From an uncultured Oscillospiraceae bacterium (GTDB lineage: Bacteria; Bacillota; Clostridia; Oscillospirales; Oscillospiraceae), in assembly GCA_934661735.1 (NCBI GenBank), contig CAKUJN010000010.1, positions 1 to 37,927 on the forward strand: a stretch of 37,927 bases of DNA, in the 5' to 3' direction. Positions 8,801 through 16,025 of the stretch are shown piece after piece; the first letter of the stretch is position 1; each line of letters begins with the position of its first letter. The position numbers and the translations under genes are program-made. The notes below the pieces were generated by a model. It made no database searches. It saw only the letters and a list, made by a program, of their open reading frames with translations, and had not been told where the DNA came from.

Positions 8801-10601
8801 GATAGCAAAGCTCCGTTCTGCGCGTCTGAAAATCTGTCAGTTCCTCCAGCCCGATCCCAGCATAGGCGCGCAGCGTCTGCGCCACCTCGGCCGCCGGAAT
8901 GCGCCGGAGCGGCTGCTTTTCATCGTCCGTCCCCTCTGAGAGCATGCCTGCCTGCTTCAGCGCGTCATACTGCGCCTGTGTGACCTGCGCATCATCCACG
9001 GCGAAATACGCCAGAAATTCCTTCAGATCAAGCTCGAGCACGTCGTCATAGGTGATCTGCACAAAGCACGACGACTGCAGCACGGCGGTATCCTCCATTC
9101 CCTCCGCGGAATAGGCCCAGTTGAATACCTGTGCCGCACGCGCCAGCTCCTCCGGTGTCAGTGGTACGCGCGCTTGCTCCGCCGCGCCCGATGCCGGTCC
9201 GTCCGCGCACAGCTCTGCCAGATAGTCGCAGAACGCCATGTCGTCGATGCGCCAGACATGCGAAGCGCCGATCAGGCCCGTCAGCCTGTCGTCATTGTAG
9301 CCAGCCAGTGAAAACTCCGTTCCGTCCGCCGCTTGTACCGTCAGTGTGTAAAACGGCGTCATGCCGTTCAGATCGTCGTCTTTCCGGCCGGTTTTCAGTG
9401 TGCGCAGACGTGTTTGCAGCTGGTCCAGCTGCGCCTGCGTCAGAGAAAAACTCTGCGGCGTATCCGGACGCAGATCGGTGACGCGCGCTTCGGCAAGCTC
9501 AATCTGTGAAAGCTCAGGCGGCCGCTCCGCCGGAGCCGTCAGGAAGCAGACTGCCGTCACTGCCGCCGCCAGCAGCGCCAGCGCAACAATCCAGAACGCT
9601 GGCTTTTTATAGTTCAGCACATGCCGGATGCGCTGTCTGACGACGGCCTCGCCAAAGGCCAGCGGACAGGCCGCCACACGCGGCCGCGGCATGCTGCATG
9701 CCAGAAGCGCGTTGGAATACGCCTTTTTTCCCTCCAGATCCAGATGCCGCGCAACCGCCTCGTCGCACGCGAGTTCCACATCGCGGCAGAAGAGAATATA
9801 CGACAGCCATACCAGCGGATGGAACCAGTAGACGCTCAGCAGTAGAAAGCCGAGCGGCTTCCAGATGTGATCGCCGCGGCGCAGGTGCATCGCCTCGTGC
9901 GCTGCCACGCACGCGGACTGCTCCTCGGACATGCCGGACGGCAGATAGACGCGCGGCCGCAGCATGCCCAGAATGAACGGCGTGTCGATCTCGTCGCACA
10001 GCCGGAATTTCCCGTGCAGCGGAATGGACGCGCGCACGCGCCGGCGCAGCGCCAGCCAACTGGTAAGCGTATAGATCAGCATCGCCGCGAAGCCCGCCAG
10101 CCAGACCCATGCGCCGATGGCGATAAAACCGGTTTTCTTTGCCTGCTCCGCTGCCGCAGGAGCAGACTGTGCACCCTGTACCGGTGCGCCGGACATCGTA
10201 TTGCTGCTCTGTATACCGGAGTCCGTGGCCTGCGCGGATGCCGGCGGTGCCTGCCACGTCTCAGCTGGGGCCTGTGAGGTAGCTGTGCCCGCCGGACGCT
10301 GTGTGTCAGGCAGCGCAGTGCCTACAGCCTCCGGCGCGGCCTCGGGCGTGGGCGCGGCTGGTTCTGACCGCATTTGCAGAACGTGCTGTGTGACTTCCTC
10401 CGTATCGGGCACCAGACTCAGGGGGCTTTCAATCTGGAACGGGCATACCAGCCGCAGCGCGACCAGTGCCCACAGCAGACACACTGTCCACCGCGGCGCC
10501 TTTTTCAGAAACGCGCGCAGAACCAGCACCGCCAGCACAGCCCAGCTTGCCGCCAGCCCTATTTCCAGCAGCTTGACAAACAGCGTCTGCATATTGCTCA
10601 C
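5829..10601 (-). CDS. BlaR1-type M56 membrane protease with giant duplicated sensor region
   Basis: A 1590-residue membrane protein; BlaR1 and MecR1 are about 585. Membrane segments lie near 10-32, 38-55, 158-184, 248-270 and 335-356. The zinc protease motif HEAMH is at 235-239, with a further acidic ligand candidate in RDVELACDE (about 274-281). Known members sense a signal outside, cleave themselves and inactivate their BlaI partner. Residues about 60-155 are a Pro/Ala-rich insert. The part outside the membrane (about 360-1590) is not a penicillin-binding domain that I can recognise: no Ser-x-x-Lys context is evident. It contains two kinds of tandem duplication, one near 510-880 (unit about 184 residues) and one near 1085-1430 (unit about 166). 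The start is GTG at 10601, overlapping the repressor stop as GTGA; ATG at 10592, behind GAGGTGA, is an equally good start. The ligand is unknown. Confidence 0.85.
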   Translation of the reverse strand: MSNMQTLFVKLLEIGLAASWAVLAVLVLRAFLKKAPRWTVCLLWALVALRLVCPFQIESPLSLVPDTEEVTQHVLQMRSEPAAPTPEAAPEAVGTALPDTQRPAGTATSQAPAETWQAPPASAQATDSGIQSSNTMSGAPVQGAQSAPAAAEQAKKTGFIAIGAWVWLAGFAAMLIYTLTSWLALRRRVRASIPLHGKFRLCDEIDTPFILGMLRPRVYLPSGMSEEQSACVAAHEAMHLRRGDHIWKPLGFLLLSVYWFHPLVWLSYILFCRDVELACDEAVARHLDLEGKKAYSNALLACSMPRPRVAACPLAFGEAVVRQRIRHVLNYKKPAFWIVALALLAAAVTAVCFLTAPAERPPELSQIELAEARVTDLRPDTPQSFSLTQAQLDQLQTRLRTLKTGRKDDDLNGMTPFYTLTVQAADGTEFSLAGYNDDRLTGLIGASHVWRIDDMAFCDYLAELCADGPASGAAEQARVPLTPEELARAAQVFNWAYSAEGMEDTAVLQSSCFVQITYDDVLELDLKEFLAYFAVDDAQVTQAQYDALKQAGMLSEGTDDEKQPLRRIPAAEVAQTLRAYAGIGLEELTDFQTRRTELCYLEQYDAFFLSGSRTPDGFNPDSGYVLGDEAVLRGSMGISGERRVMRLAREGEGWCIRSFLPDEETAALTQDEIDRVNAAFTLTQSAADGSLVVNPLCCFLTAAYDDVRRMPLAQFLRYLPDSEDDVTEAEFEALRAAGYLPEEWQSPAAMPVPLHRYPAADVDALLQAYAGVALEDMEDYRHPFSGYAYLSGYDAFYTTTSDFGLATFTCTAGTRNTATAVLYGTPDHTGAQMVLTLRREGGSWYIHSFLSDSALQLTFNQVPLSGTISFDRLLALAGAEPHVIYDQPEIQSDRYRVVEFPDGSQAGGWMADDGTLRSVNAFYWKLTDGVDACGVTGGMNYLDAAALFTRDETTHTEADSRSPDITREILYGSVGYMQPYCYVEYAAGVPQSLVVSNGSAKMTFWITDEAVAAVGYQLPEEPMALPLTELAQRRRAGSLWNDADLTELLSGLELAFPDLYFSGAADFDSSELYLLFQLLSSADEREAYFHPDDGQYHFTGAFIRSVLDRWLTDYRFDITQCAHYDAAADAVVTPVSGGFGGGFGFRMLGRSLDGSLCTILGERVDGDGKTVVRKAYILEFYDGGVYLRGARPATDEENALPREAFTGEALYDTIYAAEVATQPFFVFDDPDTLSSQNLYRLFLAWSSRDEQLACKNDSDGMLHFSEAFIRSVLDRHLRHYRLDLSQAVVYPEASYYDAAENEIVTQDLQGGGGFDSDLLSVQVDGSVITYILGFPVSDVEQKLNTGRAYSAYKEYRLEFSDGNIYILSVRPAALTQKDVLLVLQSANGDPSADLVRQFWLYSHAHPWMLGFMPEFSENPAEDWDRMTMQLYWCWLESHSVEMAMTKQDFSSCATELYGWQAATYTDHSSEYLIWNGADEAYTPAAGDTAPNGYYQLRSLDFHSDGTFTAVFDGVHFIEGELGEEYASVSDNMRVLYDMGGMALSSQPQEFAKLVYEAMRSGSLTPDETLRVRMRLQGGLEPFVYLSCSRE
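6777..6800. repeat. 24-base direct repeat inside the blaR1-like gene, copy A
   Basis: Identical to 7275-7298. The copies are 498 bases (166 codons) apart and mark equivalent positions, coding for part of SVLDR, in two tandem sensor modules. Confidence 0.8.
7275..7298. repeat. 24-base direct repeat inside the blaR1-like gene, copy B
   Basis: Second copy of the repeat at 6777-6800. Recombination between the two would remove exactly one module in frame. Confidence 0.8.
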
Positions 10602-10954
10602 CTCGCCTCATCGATCATGCGCTGTAACTCAGCCAGTTCCTCCGGCCGCAGCGCTCTGTGCCGCGTGAACGCGGCGATGAACGCCGGAAGCGAGCCGGAA
10701 AATGCCATTTCCACCAGTTCCTCGCCCTGTGTGCAGAAAAAATCCTCGCGGCTCATGCGTGCGCGCACAACGCCGCCGTCGTTTTCAAAAATTCCGCGGT
10801 CGCACAGTTTGCGCAGGACGTTGTAGGTCGTGGTGCGTTTCCATCCAAGCTCACCCTCGCAGACGCGCGCCAGCTCGCGCGAGGCAATCGGCGCGTGCGC
10901 CCAGATAATGTCGGCAAAGCGGGATTCCACCGCCGCCAGTCGGATTTCAGCCAT
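10598..10954 (-). CDS. BlaI/MecI/CopY-family transcriptional repressor
   Basis: A 118-residue winged-helix repressor, close to the usual family length of about 125. The winged helix covers roughly 1-75 (RELARVCEGELGWKRTTTYNVLRKLCDRG is the recognition region) and the dimerisation helices cover 80-118. In S. aureus BlaI the partner protease cuts between Asn101 and Phe102; the aligned position here reads Ala-Phe, so the cut residue may differ. The start at 10954 has AGGAGG eight bases upstream; an in-frame extension to 11107 would run through the promoter and is rejected. It is the first gene of a two-gene operon with the protease gene, overlapping by four bases. The inverted repeats over its own promoter suggest autoregulation. 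No beta-lactamase gene is in the window. Confidence 0.92.
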   Translation of the reverse strand: MAEIRLAAVESRFADIIWAHAPIASRELARVCEGELGWKRTTTYNVLRKLCDRGIFENDGGVVRARMSREDFFCTQGEELVEMAFSGSLPAFIAAFTRHRALRPEELAELQRMIDEAR

Positions 10955-10966
10955 AGCGATTCCTCC

Positions 10967-11020
10967 TTGTCTATTCTCAATGGACAAGACTAGTCTATCA
11001 CGAATAGACAACACTGTCAA
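10967..11020 (-). promoter_or_regulatory. Promoter and operator of the blaI/blaR1-like operon
   Basis: Minus strand: -35 TTGACA (11020-11015), 17-base spacer, -10 TAGACT (10997-10992). A perfect dyad GTCTAT-N5-ATAGAC (10993-11009) covers the spacer and touches the -10. In addition, TTGTCTATTC at 10967-10976 is repeated in inverted orientation at 11002-11011. The shared half-site GTCTAT is the likely recognition sequence of the BlaI-type repressor; it is not the TACA/TGTA of the classical bla operator. Confidence 0.75.
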
Positions 11021-11085
11021 GCAGATTCCCGCCGCAGGCTGCGGGGGCGGACGACCCTGTCCGTTCTGTTCGTTTTCTGTAAACG

Positions 11086-11121
11086 CTTGTGGGGGGACGA
11101 TGTCCACATCGGCCTTTGTCC
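11086..11121. repeat. GTAGGGGC-type intergenic repeat, copy 2
   Basis: Degenerate second copy of the block at 5484-5520, sharing GATG-CCACATCGGCC and the flanking CTTGT and TGTCC. It lies between the repressor promoter and the terminator of the next gene. Confidence 0.6.
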
Positions 11122-11158
11122 AGAGCCTGCCGTTCCCCGTATCTCCTGTACCAACCGG

Positions 11159-11190
11159 AAAAGGCCGCCGGCAAAGCCGGCAGCCTTTTT
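11159..11190 (-). terminator. Terminator of the 457-residue lipoprotein gene
   Basis: Hairpin with AAAAGGC...GCCGGC arms and a three-base loop, beginning at the stop codon (11190-11192), with a short T tract (CCTTTTCC on the minus strand). Confidence 0.8.
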
Positions 11191-12563
11191 CACGCCTCGT
11201 CCGGCGTCAGATATTTCCAGAACGAAAACCGGATTCCCGCATACTGCCGCTGCTCGTTCAGCGCCTGCTCAGGCGGGGCCCAGACGCTGCCGTCGGACAG
11301 GATATACGACTCCTGATCGGTATCGATATACGCGTATCCGACCGTCACCGTCTCGTCCGTCAGCGTGCTGCGCCAGCGCAGATATCCGCGCACGGCGCCG
11401 TATTCGTGATACAGCCGGAAGGCCAGCTGCATCCGGAAATCGGTCTTGTCAATTTCCTCGTCCGTATAGGGCGGCGTCTGCGCCGCCGAGGTCCAGAGCT
11501 GCTGCCAGTATGCCTCGCCGTGCTCGTCCGCCAGCCGCGTGTATTCCGGATTTTCCCACTGGCAGACCGTCTCGCAGCTGTTGATGATGGTCAGAAGCTG
11601 CGGCTGCGCGGGCAGGTCCGTTTCCAGTACTGCAACGCTCCCGTCCGGCTCGTACAGCCGGAGCGTGCGCCATGCGCCGTCCGGCGTCTGCTCGGCAAAC
11701 ACGACGACGGCGCGCCCGCAGCGCAGCGTACCGAGCGCCAGGCTGCTCCGATATACGGCGCTTCGCGCGCCCGTTTCGGGGTCAAGCTGCATCAGGACCT
11801 TCCTGTCCGCCGTGAGATAGTAGATATCATGCAGCGTTCTGCCGTATTCGCCCGCGGCGGCCTCGTCCGCCAGCAGCCAGATCCCGCGCACCGTTTCCGC
11901 GTCTGCCTCGGCCAGATACAGCGCGCCGGCGGTCAGCTGCGGAAAATCCGCAAACATCTGCTGATAAAACGCGTCGTTTTCACCGCCGTAAATCAGCTCC
12001 ACGCCGCCGTCCGCCGTGCCGAACACGCTCTCCGGCACCGTCTCGTCCCGCGCCTGCGCGAAATATTTCTCGGCCGCCGCACTCTGCCGCGGCTCGTCCG
12101 TGAGCGCGGGGAGGGCAGTCAGCTCCGTGTGAATTCCGCCCGCTTCATCCGGCTTTGCGGCGGGCGCGGGCTGATCGGTGTACGCCTCGTAAATATACCA
12201 CCGTCCGTCGTCGGGAGCATAAACCTCAACCGTACCGGCCGCGCCGTAGCGCCAGGGCATCCCCGTGCCGAAATTGGCCTGGCTGTTCTCAGCTGGATAT
12301 TTCCAGCCTTCCGTACTGGATGTGATCTCGCCGTCTGCGTGCCCGCCGTTTTCCGGCCGCTCTTTGGTCCGGTAGATCGCGTACCGGCCGGTCGTCCCGT
12401 ACAGCACGCCATCGATCATGACCGACGGCTTCGCGTCCCAGTGTTCTTCCTCCGCCGGTTCCTCCCGTTGACAGCCCGCGGCAAAAAAGACCGCCGCGCA
12501 CACCAGAAGCGCCAAAGCCGCCGCGCGCAGCGCATGCCGCGCCGTTTTTCCGCTGTTTCGCAT
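11190..12563 (-). CDS. Lipoprotein of unknown function
   Basis: A 457-residue exported protein. The N terminus is basic, then hydrophobic, ending in the lipobox FAAGC with Cys31 as the lipidated residue, followed by an acidic stretch. The body is rich in aromatic and acidic residues, with strand-like segments such as WYIYEAYTD, IYYLTADRKVLMQLDPETGA and WRTLRLYEPDGSVAVLE. These look like beta-propeller or repeated beta-sheet blades that display values, but I recognise no family and no catalytic motif. The start has GGAGGGAGG seven bases upstream and a clear promoter. The gene is monocistronic: a terminator starts at its stop codon. It is adjacent to, but separately transcribed from, the blaI/blaR1-like pair, and the similar style of its body to that sensor's outside region could be coincidence. 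Confidence 0.8.
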   Translation of the reverse strand: MRNSGKTARHALRAAALALLVCAAVFFAAGCQREEPAEEEHWDAKPSVMIDGVLYGTTGRYAIYRTKERPENGGHADGEITSSTEGWKYPAENSQANFGTGMPWRYGAAGTVEVYAPDDGRWYIYEAYTDQPAPAAKPDEAGGIHTELTALPALTDEPRQSAAAEKYFAQARDETVPESVFGTADGGVELIYGGENDAFYQQMFADFPQLTAGALYLAEADAETVRGIWLLADEAAAGEYGRTLHDIYYLTADRKVLMQLDPETGARSAVYRSSLALGTLRCGRAVVVFAEQTPDGAWRTLRLYEPDGSVAVLETDLPAQPQLLTIINSCETVCQWENPEYTRLADEHGEAYWQQLWTSAAQTPPYTDEEIDKTDFRMQLAFRLYHEYGAVRGYLRWRSTLTDETVTVGYAYIDTDQESYILSDGSVWAPPEQALNEQRQYAGIRFSFWKYLTPDEA

Positions 12564-12601
12564 GGCACTGCCTCCCTCCGATAAGAATTGGATCTGTTTT
12601 C

Positions 12602-12629
12602 AGTATACCATACGGCGGAAAACACGCAA
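12602..12629 (-). promoter_or_regulatory. Promoter of the 457-residue lipoprotein gene
   Basis: Minus strand: -35 TTGCGT (12629-12624), 16-base spacer, -10 TATACT (12607-12602). Confidence 0.65.
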
Positions 12630-12663
12630 GTGCCGGCCGTGTTTCTTCATAAAAGTTAAGAAA

Positions 12664-12697
12664 TACAAAAGGAGCCGTCCCGGAACGGGACGGCTCC
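12664..12697 (-). terminator. Terminator of typA
   Basis: Perfect 12-base-pair stem (12671-12682 with 12686-12697), three-base loop, followed on the minus strand by TTTTGTATTT. It lies 17 bases after the typA stop codon. Confidence 0.88.
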
Positions 12698-12713
12698 TGC
12701 CTTGTATTTGCAA

Positions 12714-14534
12714 TTACTGCCGGCTCTTCATCAGCGCGCGCATCCGTGCCGAATGATCCAGAATCCGCTTGCGCATGCGCAGCGACTTCGGCGTGACCTC
12801 CAGCAGTTCGTCGTCTGCCAGATATTCCAGACACTGCTCCAGCGAGAGAATCTTCGGCGGAGCCAGACGGATGGCGTCGTCGCTTCCCGCGGCGCGCATG
12901 TTGGTCAGCTGCTTGCGCTTGCACACGTTGACGGACATGTCCTCGTTGCGGTTGCAGATACCGACGATCATGCCGGCGTATACGTCGGTGCCCGGCGCGA
13001 TGAACAGCGTGCCGCGGTCCTGTACGCCGCCGAGACCGTAGGCGCACGCCTCGCCGGTTTCAAACGCGACCAGCGAACCGGTCTGCCGCCGCTCGATCTC
13101 ACCCTTGACGGGCGCGTAGGAGTCCAGCGTGGAGGCCATGATGCCCTCGCCGCGCGTATCGGTCAGAAATTCGTTGCGATAGCCGAACAGGCCGCGCGTC
13201 GGGACCAGAAATTCCAGCCGCATCCGGCTGCCCACCGGCGTCATGGAGACCAGCTCGCCCTTGCGCTGCGAAATCTTGTCGATGACCGCGCCGACAGAGC
13301 CCTCCGGCACGTCGGCCACCATGCGCTCGATCGGCTCGCAGAGTTTGCCGTCGACCATCTTGTTCAGAACGTGCGGCGTGGAGACCTGGAACTCATAGCC
13401 CTCGCGGCGCATCGTCTCAATCAGAATGGACAGGTGCATCTCGCCGCGGCCCGCAACGTTGAACGAGTCGGTGCCGACCTCGGTCACATGCAGCGACACG
13501 TCCTTCAGAAGCTCGCGGTTCAGCCGGTCACGCAGGTTGCGCGAGGTGACGTATTTGCCCTCTCGGCCCGCAAACGGCGAGTCGTTGATGGAGAACGTCA
13601 TCTCAATCGTCGGGTCGGAAATTTTGACAAACGGCAGCGGCTCGGGCGTGTCCACCGCGCAGATGGTCCGGCCGATGGTGATGTCGGAAATGCCGGAGAA
13701 TGCGACGATCTCGCCTGCGGCGGCCTCGGGGATGGGGTTTCTGCCAAGGCCGGTGAACTCATACAGCGCGACAATCTTTGCCTTTTCCTTTCGGCTCGGG
13801 TCGTGATAGTCGGTGACCAGAACCTCCTGATTCTGGCAGATGGCGCCGCGCTCAATACGGCCGATGCCAATACGGCCGACGAAGTCGTTATAGTCGATCG
13901 ACGACACCAGCAGCTGAAGCGGACCGCTGCGGTCGCCCTTCGGCGGGTCGATATAGCTGACGATGGTTTCAAACAGCGGGACCAGATCGGTTCCGGCGAC
14001 GTCGGGTCCGTAGGACGACGTGCCCTGACGGGCAGAGCAGAAGATGGTGGGGGAGTCAAACTGCTCCTCCGTTGCGTTCAGGTCCAGCAGCAGCTCAAGC
14101 ACCTCGTCCATGACCTCATGCACGCGCGCGTCGGGCCGGTCGACCTTGTTGACGACAACGATGACCTTATGCCCCAGCTCCAGCGCCTTTTGCAGCACGA
14201 AGCGCGTCTGCGGCATCGGGCCCTCGGCCGCGTCGACCAGCAGCAGAACGCCGTCGACCATCTTCAGAATGCGTTCGACCTCGCCGGAGAAGTCGGCGTG
14301 GCCCGGAGTGTCGACGATATTGATTTTATAGTCTTTATAGTGTACGGCCGTATTTTTGGCCAGAATGGTGATGCCGCGTTCGCGCTCAAGATCGCCGGAG
14401 TCCATCACGCGGTCGTTCACAACCTGATTTTCGCGGTAGACGCCGCCCTGCTTGAGCATCTGGTCGACCAGTGTGGTTTTACCATGGTCAACGTGTGCAA
14501 TAATGGCAATATTACGAATCTTATCCTGGGTCAT
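12714..14534 (-). CDS. typA: Translational GTPase TypA/BipA
   Basis: A 606-residue ribosome-associated GTPase, the usual family length (about 605-615). G-domain motifs are all present: P-loop AHVDHGKTTL (about 13-22), RGITI (switch I), DTPGHADF (switch II) and NKVD. They are followed by EF-G-like domains II, III and V and the TypA-specific C-terminal domain (GRGEMHLSILIETMRREG, then RGLFGYRNEFLTDTRG). TypA acts on the ribosome in 50S assembly and in growth under stress such as low temperature. The start at 14534 has AAAGGGG seven bases upstream; the longer in-frame extension to 15047 lies antisense to the neighbouring gene and is rejected. Single-gene unit with its own promoter and terminator. 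Confidence 0.97.
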   Translation of the reverse strand: MTQDKIRNIAIIAHVDHGKTTLVDQMLKQGGVYRENQVVNDRVMDSGDLERERGITILAKNTAVHYKDYKINIVDTPGHADFSGEVERILKMVDGVLLLVDAAEGPMPQTRFVLQKALELGHKVIVVVNKVDRPDARVHEVMDEVLELLLDLNATEEQFDSPTIFCSARQGTSSYGPDVAGTDLVPLFETIVSYIDPPKGDRSGPLQLLVSSIDYNDFVGRIGIGRIERGAICQNQEVLVTDYHDPSRKEKAKIVALYEFTGLGRNPIPEAAAGEIVAFSGISDITIGRTICAVDTPEPLPFVKISDPTIEMTFSINDSPFAGREGKYVTSRNLRDRLNRELLKDVSLHVTEVGTDSFNVAGRGEMHLSILIETMRREGYEFQVSTPHVLNKMVDGKLCEPIERMVADVPEGSVGAVIDKISQRKGELVSMTPVGSRMRLEFLVPTRGLFGYRNEFLTDTRGEGIMASTLDSYAPVKGEIERRQTGSLVAFETGEACAYGLGGVQDRGTLFIAPGTDVYAGMIVGICNRNEDMSVNVCKRKQLTNMRAAGSDDAIRLAPPKILSLEQCLEYLADDELLEVTPKSLRMRKRILDHSARMRALMKSRQ

Positions 14535-14578
14535 ACGATGCGCCCCTTTCGCTTTCAGAGAATCTTCAACAAAAAAGC

Positions 14579-14607
14579 ATTGTAACACATTCAGTTTCTG
14601 ATTACAA
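14579..14607 (-). promoter_or_regulatory. Promoter of typA
   Basis: Minus strand: -35 TTGTAA (14607-14602), 17-base spacer, -10 TACAAT (14584-14579); leader of about 38 bases. Confidence 0.75.
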
Positions 14608-14722
14608 GGCCGGAAGCATACATTTTCTTCCGAATTTCCTCTGAAAACACGCCGCTTTGCGGGGCGGCGGCGAACCACCGCGGCACGGGCGGCATATGAT
14701 AGACGGAAAGGAGGAATGACGA

Positions 14723-15229
14723 ATGGAACCGATGAATTCAAATACCGAGCAGCGTGTCTGGAGCCGCGTGATGAACGCGCAGAGTGCCTGCGCCCGTGTT
14801 GCGCAGCGGGATGCGCAGGACGGCGCGCGCAGCGCCGCAGTGCTGGATGAGGACGCGCTGATGGAGCTGTACACAGGGCAGATGCAGGCGGCGTGTACTT
14901 ACCGGCATCTGGCCGCGATGACGCGCGGCCGCGCGCGCCAGACGCTGACACAGCTGGCGGAGGCGAAGCGGTGCCACGCAAAGCGCACCGAGGCCATGTA
15001 TTATGTCCGGACGGGAAAAAAGCCATGCCCCGACCGCCCGAAATCACCGTGCGTCAGCTGCGTGAACGAGGCGCTCCGTCAGGCGTATCAGGAGGAGCTT
15101 TGCACCGCCGAGCTGTACCGGCGCTATGCGCGCAATGCGGACGATTTCGCCTGCGTGCTTGAGCAGATGGCGACGGAAAGCTGCCGCCATGCGCAGCTGC
15201 TTCTGAGCGTTTTACAGGAGTGCCTGTAG
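14723..15229 (+). CDS. Ferritin-like (rubrerythrin-like) small protein
   Basis: A 168-residue soluble protein that looks like a four-helix ferritin-like bundle. Helix motifs that resemble metal-ligand positions: LMELYTGQMQAACTYRHLA, then EAKRCHAKRTEAMYY, then YQEELCTAELYRRYARN, then MATESCRHAQLL. The Glu-x-x-His pairs are only partly kept (AKRCHAKR, ESCRHAQ), so one metal site may be degenerate. A CVSC pair sits between the two halves; no rubredoxin domain is attached. Relatives reduce peroxide or store iron, but this one's activity is uncertain. The start has AAAGGAGG eight bases upstream. A possible -10 TATGAT lies at 14695-14700 without a convincing -35. Convergent with the ECF S-component gene. 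Confidence 0.75.
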   Translation: MEPMNSNTEQRVWSRVMNAQSACARVAQRDAQDGARSAAVLDEDALMELYTGQMQAACTYRHLAAMTRGRARQTLTQLAEAKRCHAKRTEAMYYVRTGKKPCPDRPKSPCVSCVNEALRQAYQEELCTAELYRRYARNADDFACVLEQMATESCRHAQLLLSVLQECL

Positions 15230-15241
15230 CGGCAGGTCTCC

Positions 15242-15273
15242 TGTAGGGGCCAACAGAGTCGTCGGCCCCTACA
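15242..15273. repeat. GTAGGGGC-type palindromic repeat, form 3
   Basis: Perfect 10-base arms TGTAGGGGCC and GGCCCCTACA around a 12-base centre, 12 bases after the ferritin-like gene's stop codon. The arm shares TGTAGGGGC with the copy at 5484-5520. It lacks a T tract. Confidence 0.65.
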
Positions 15274-15321
15274 AGCTGCTGTGCAGAATCGTCTGCGAAG
15301 CAACGGTTACGGCATTGACGC

Positions 15322-15364
15322 AAAAAACCGGCCTCCGGATTGCTCCGGAAGCCGGTTTTCTCTT
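15322..15364. terminator. Bidirectional terminator between convergent genes
   Basis: Nine-base outer stem (15324-15332 with 15351-15359) plus a five-base inner stem, with A-rich 5' and T-rich 3' flanks. It can end the ferritin-like gene rightwards and the ECF S-component gene leftwards. Confidence 0.85.
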
Positions 15365-15366
15365 TT

Positions 15367-15921
15367 TTACAGCTTTTCCAGCAGATTTGCCTTTTTCAGC
15401 GCCGGATAGATCGCCGCGTACAGCACCACGGCCGCAACCATACCGAACGCCGCGTTGATCAGCGACGGAACCAGCTTGCCGACCATTACAACGCCCATGC
15501 CCTCCATGGGAATGCCATCGACCCAGTGCTTGAAGATAAAGCTCTTGAGCATGTACAGCGCCACATAGCTCAGCGCGCCGACAACGCAGCCCGTGATGAT
15601 GCGCACGCGGCTGTTCTGCTTCGGCGTCTGTGCGATTTCCGCGCAGATAAATGCCATCAGGAACTTCGACACGAACGTGATCAGGCAGTTGATCAGATCA
15701 TAGCCGCCGAACGCCGCGTCGTAGATGGCCGAGCCGAGTCCGGCCGCAAGGCCGCCGCTGACCGGCCCGAACAGCAGACCGGACAGAAGGCACATCGCGT
15801 TTGCGAAGTGGACCTTTGAGCCGAGGAACGGGAAGCGGAAGAACGTGACGACACACACGACCGCGGCCATCACGGCGACAAAGCAGATTTTGTAAATGGA
15901 AATACGATTTTTCTCCTGCAT
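15367..15921 (-). CDS. ECF transporter S component, candidate vitamin B6 uptake
   Basis: A 184-residue membrane protein with about six hydrophobic segments. The N-terminal part has the usual S-component pattern, SIYKICFVAVMAAVVCV in helix 1, where the A-x-x-x-A contacts with the EcfT subunit lie, then a LLSGLLFGPVSGGLAAGLGSAIYD loop and helix. It gives substrate specificity to an energy-coupling-factor transporter whose shared EcfA/EcfT subunits are encoded elsewhere. The divergent neighbour is a MocR regulator of the PdxR type, which in other Firmicutes controls vitamin B6 synthesis or uptake, so pyridoxine or pyridoxal is the likely cargo; this is inference from context. The start has AAGAGG eight bases upstream. 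Other vitamins cannot be excluded. Confidence 0.78.
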   Translation of the reverse strand: MQEKNRISIYKICFVAVMAAVVCVVTFFRFPFLGSKVHFANAMCLLSGLLFGPVSGGLAAGLGSAIYDAAFGGYDLINCLITFVSKFLMAFICAEIAQTPKQNSRVRIITGCVVGALSYVALYMLKSFIFKHWVDGIPMEGMGVVMVGKLVPSLINAAFGMVAAVVLYAAIYPALKKANLLEKL

Positions 15922-15960
15922 GGTAAGGACCTCTTGCTTTCTTTTTCTGATTCTGCTAGT

Positions 15961-15994
15961 ATCATATCAGCTTCTGGCATTTTAGAAATTGCCA
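15961..15994 (-). promoter_or_regulatory. Candidate activator-dependent promoter of the S-component gene
   Basis: A good -10 (TATGAT, 15966-15961) has only a weak -35 (TTTCTA, 16-base spacer). An inverted repeat TGGCA-N10-TGCCA (15975-15979 and 15990-15994) overlaps the -35 position. This fits control by the adjacent MocR regulator. TTGACA at 16007-16012 reads towards the regulator but lacks a -10 at the right distance. Confidence 0.4.
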
Positions 15995-16025
15995 AAATAA
16001 ATTTATTTGACAGGGCCAGTATACG

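Noticed and set aside
12714..15047. Upstream extension of typA to 777 residues
   Set aside because: The extra 171 residues are antisense to the ferritin-like gene and cross the typA promoter and ribosome binding site.
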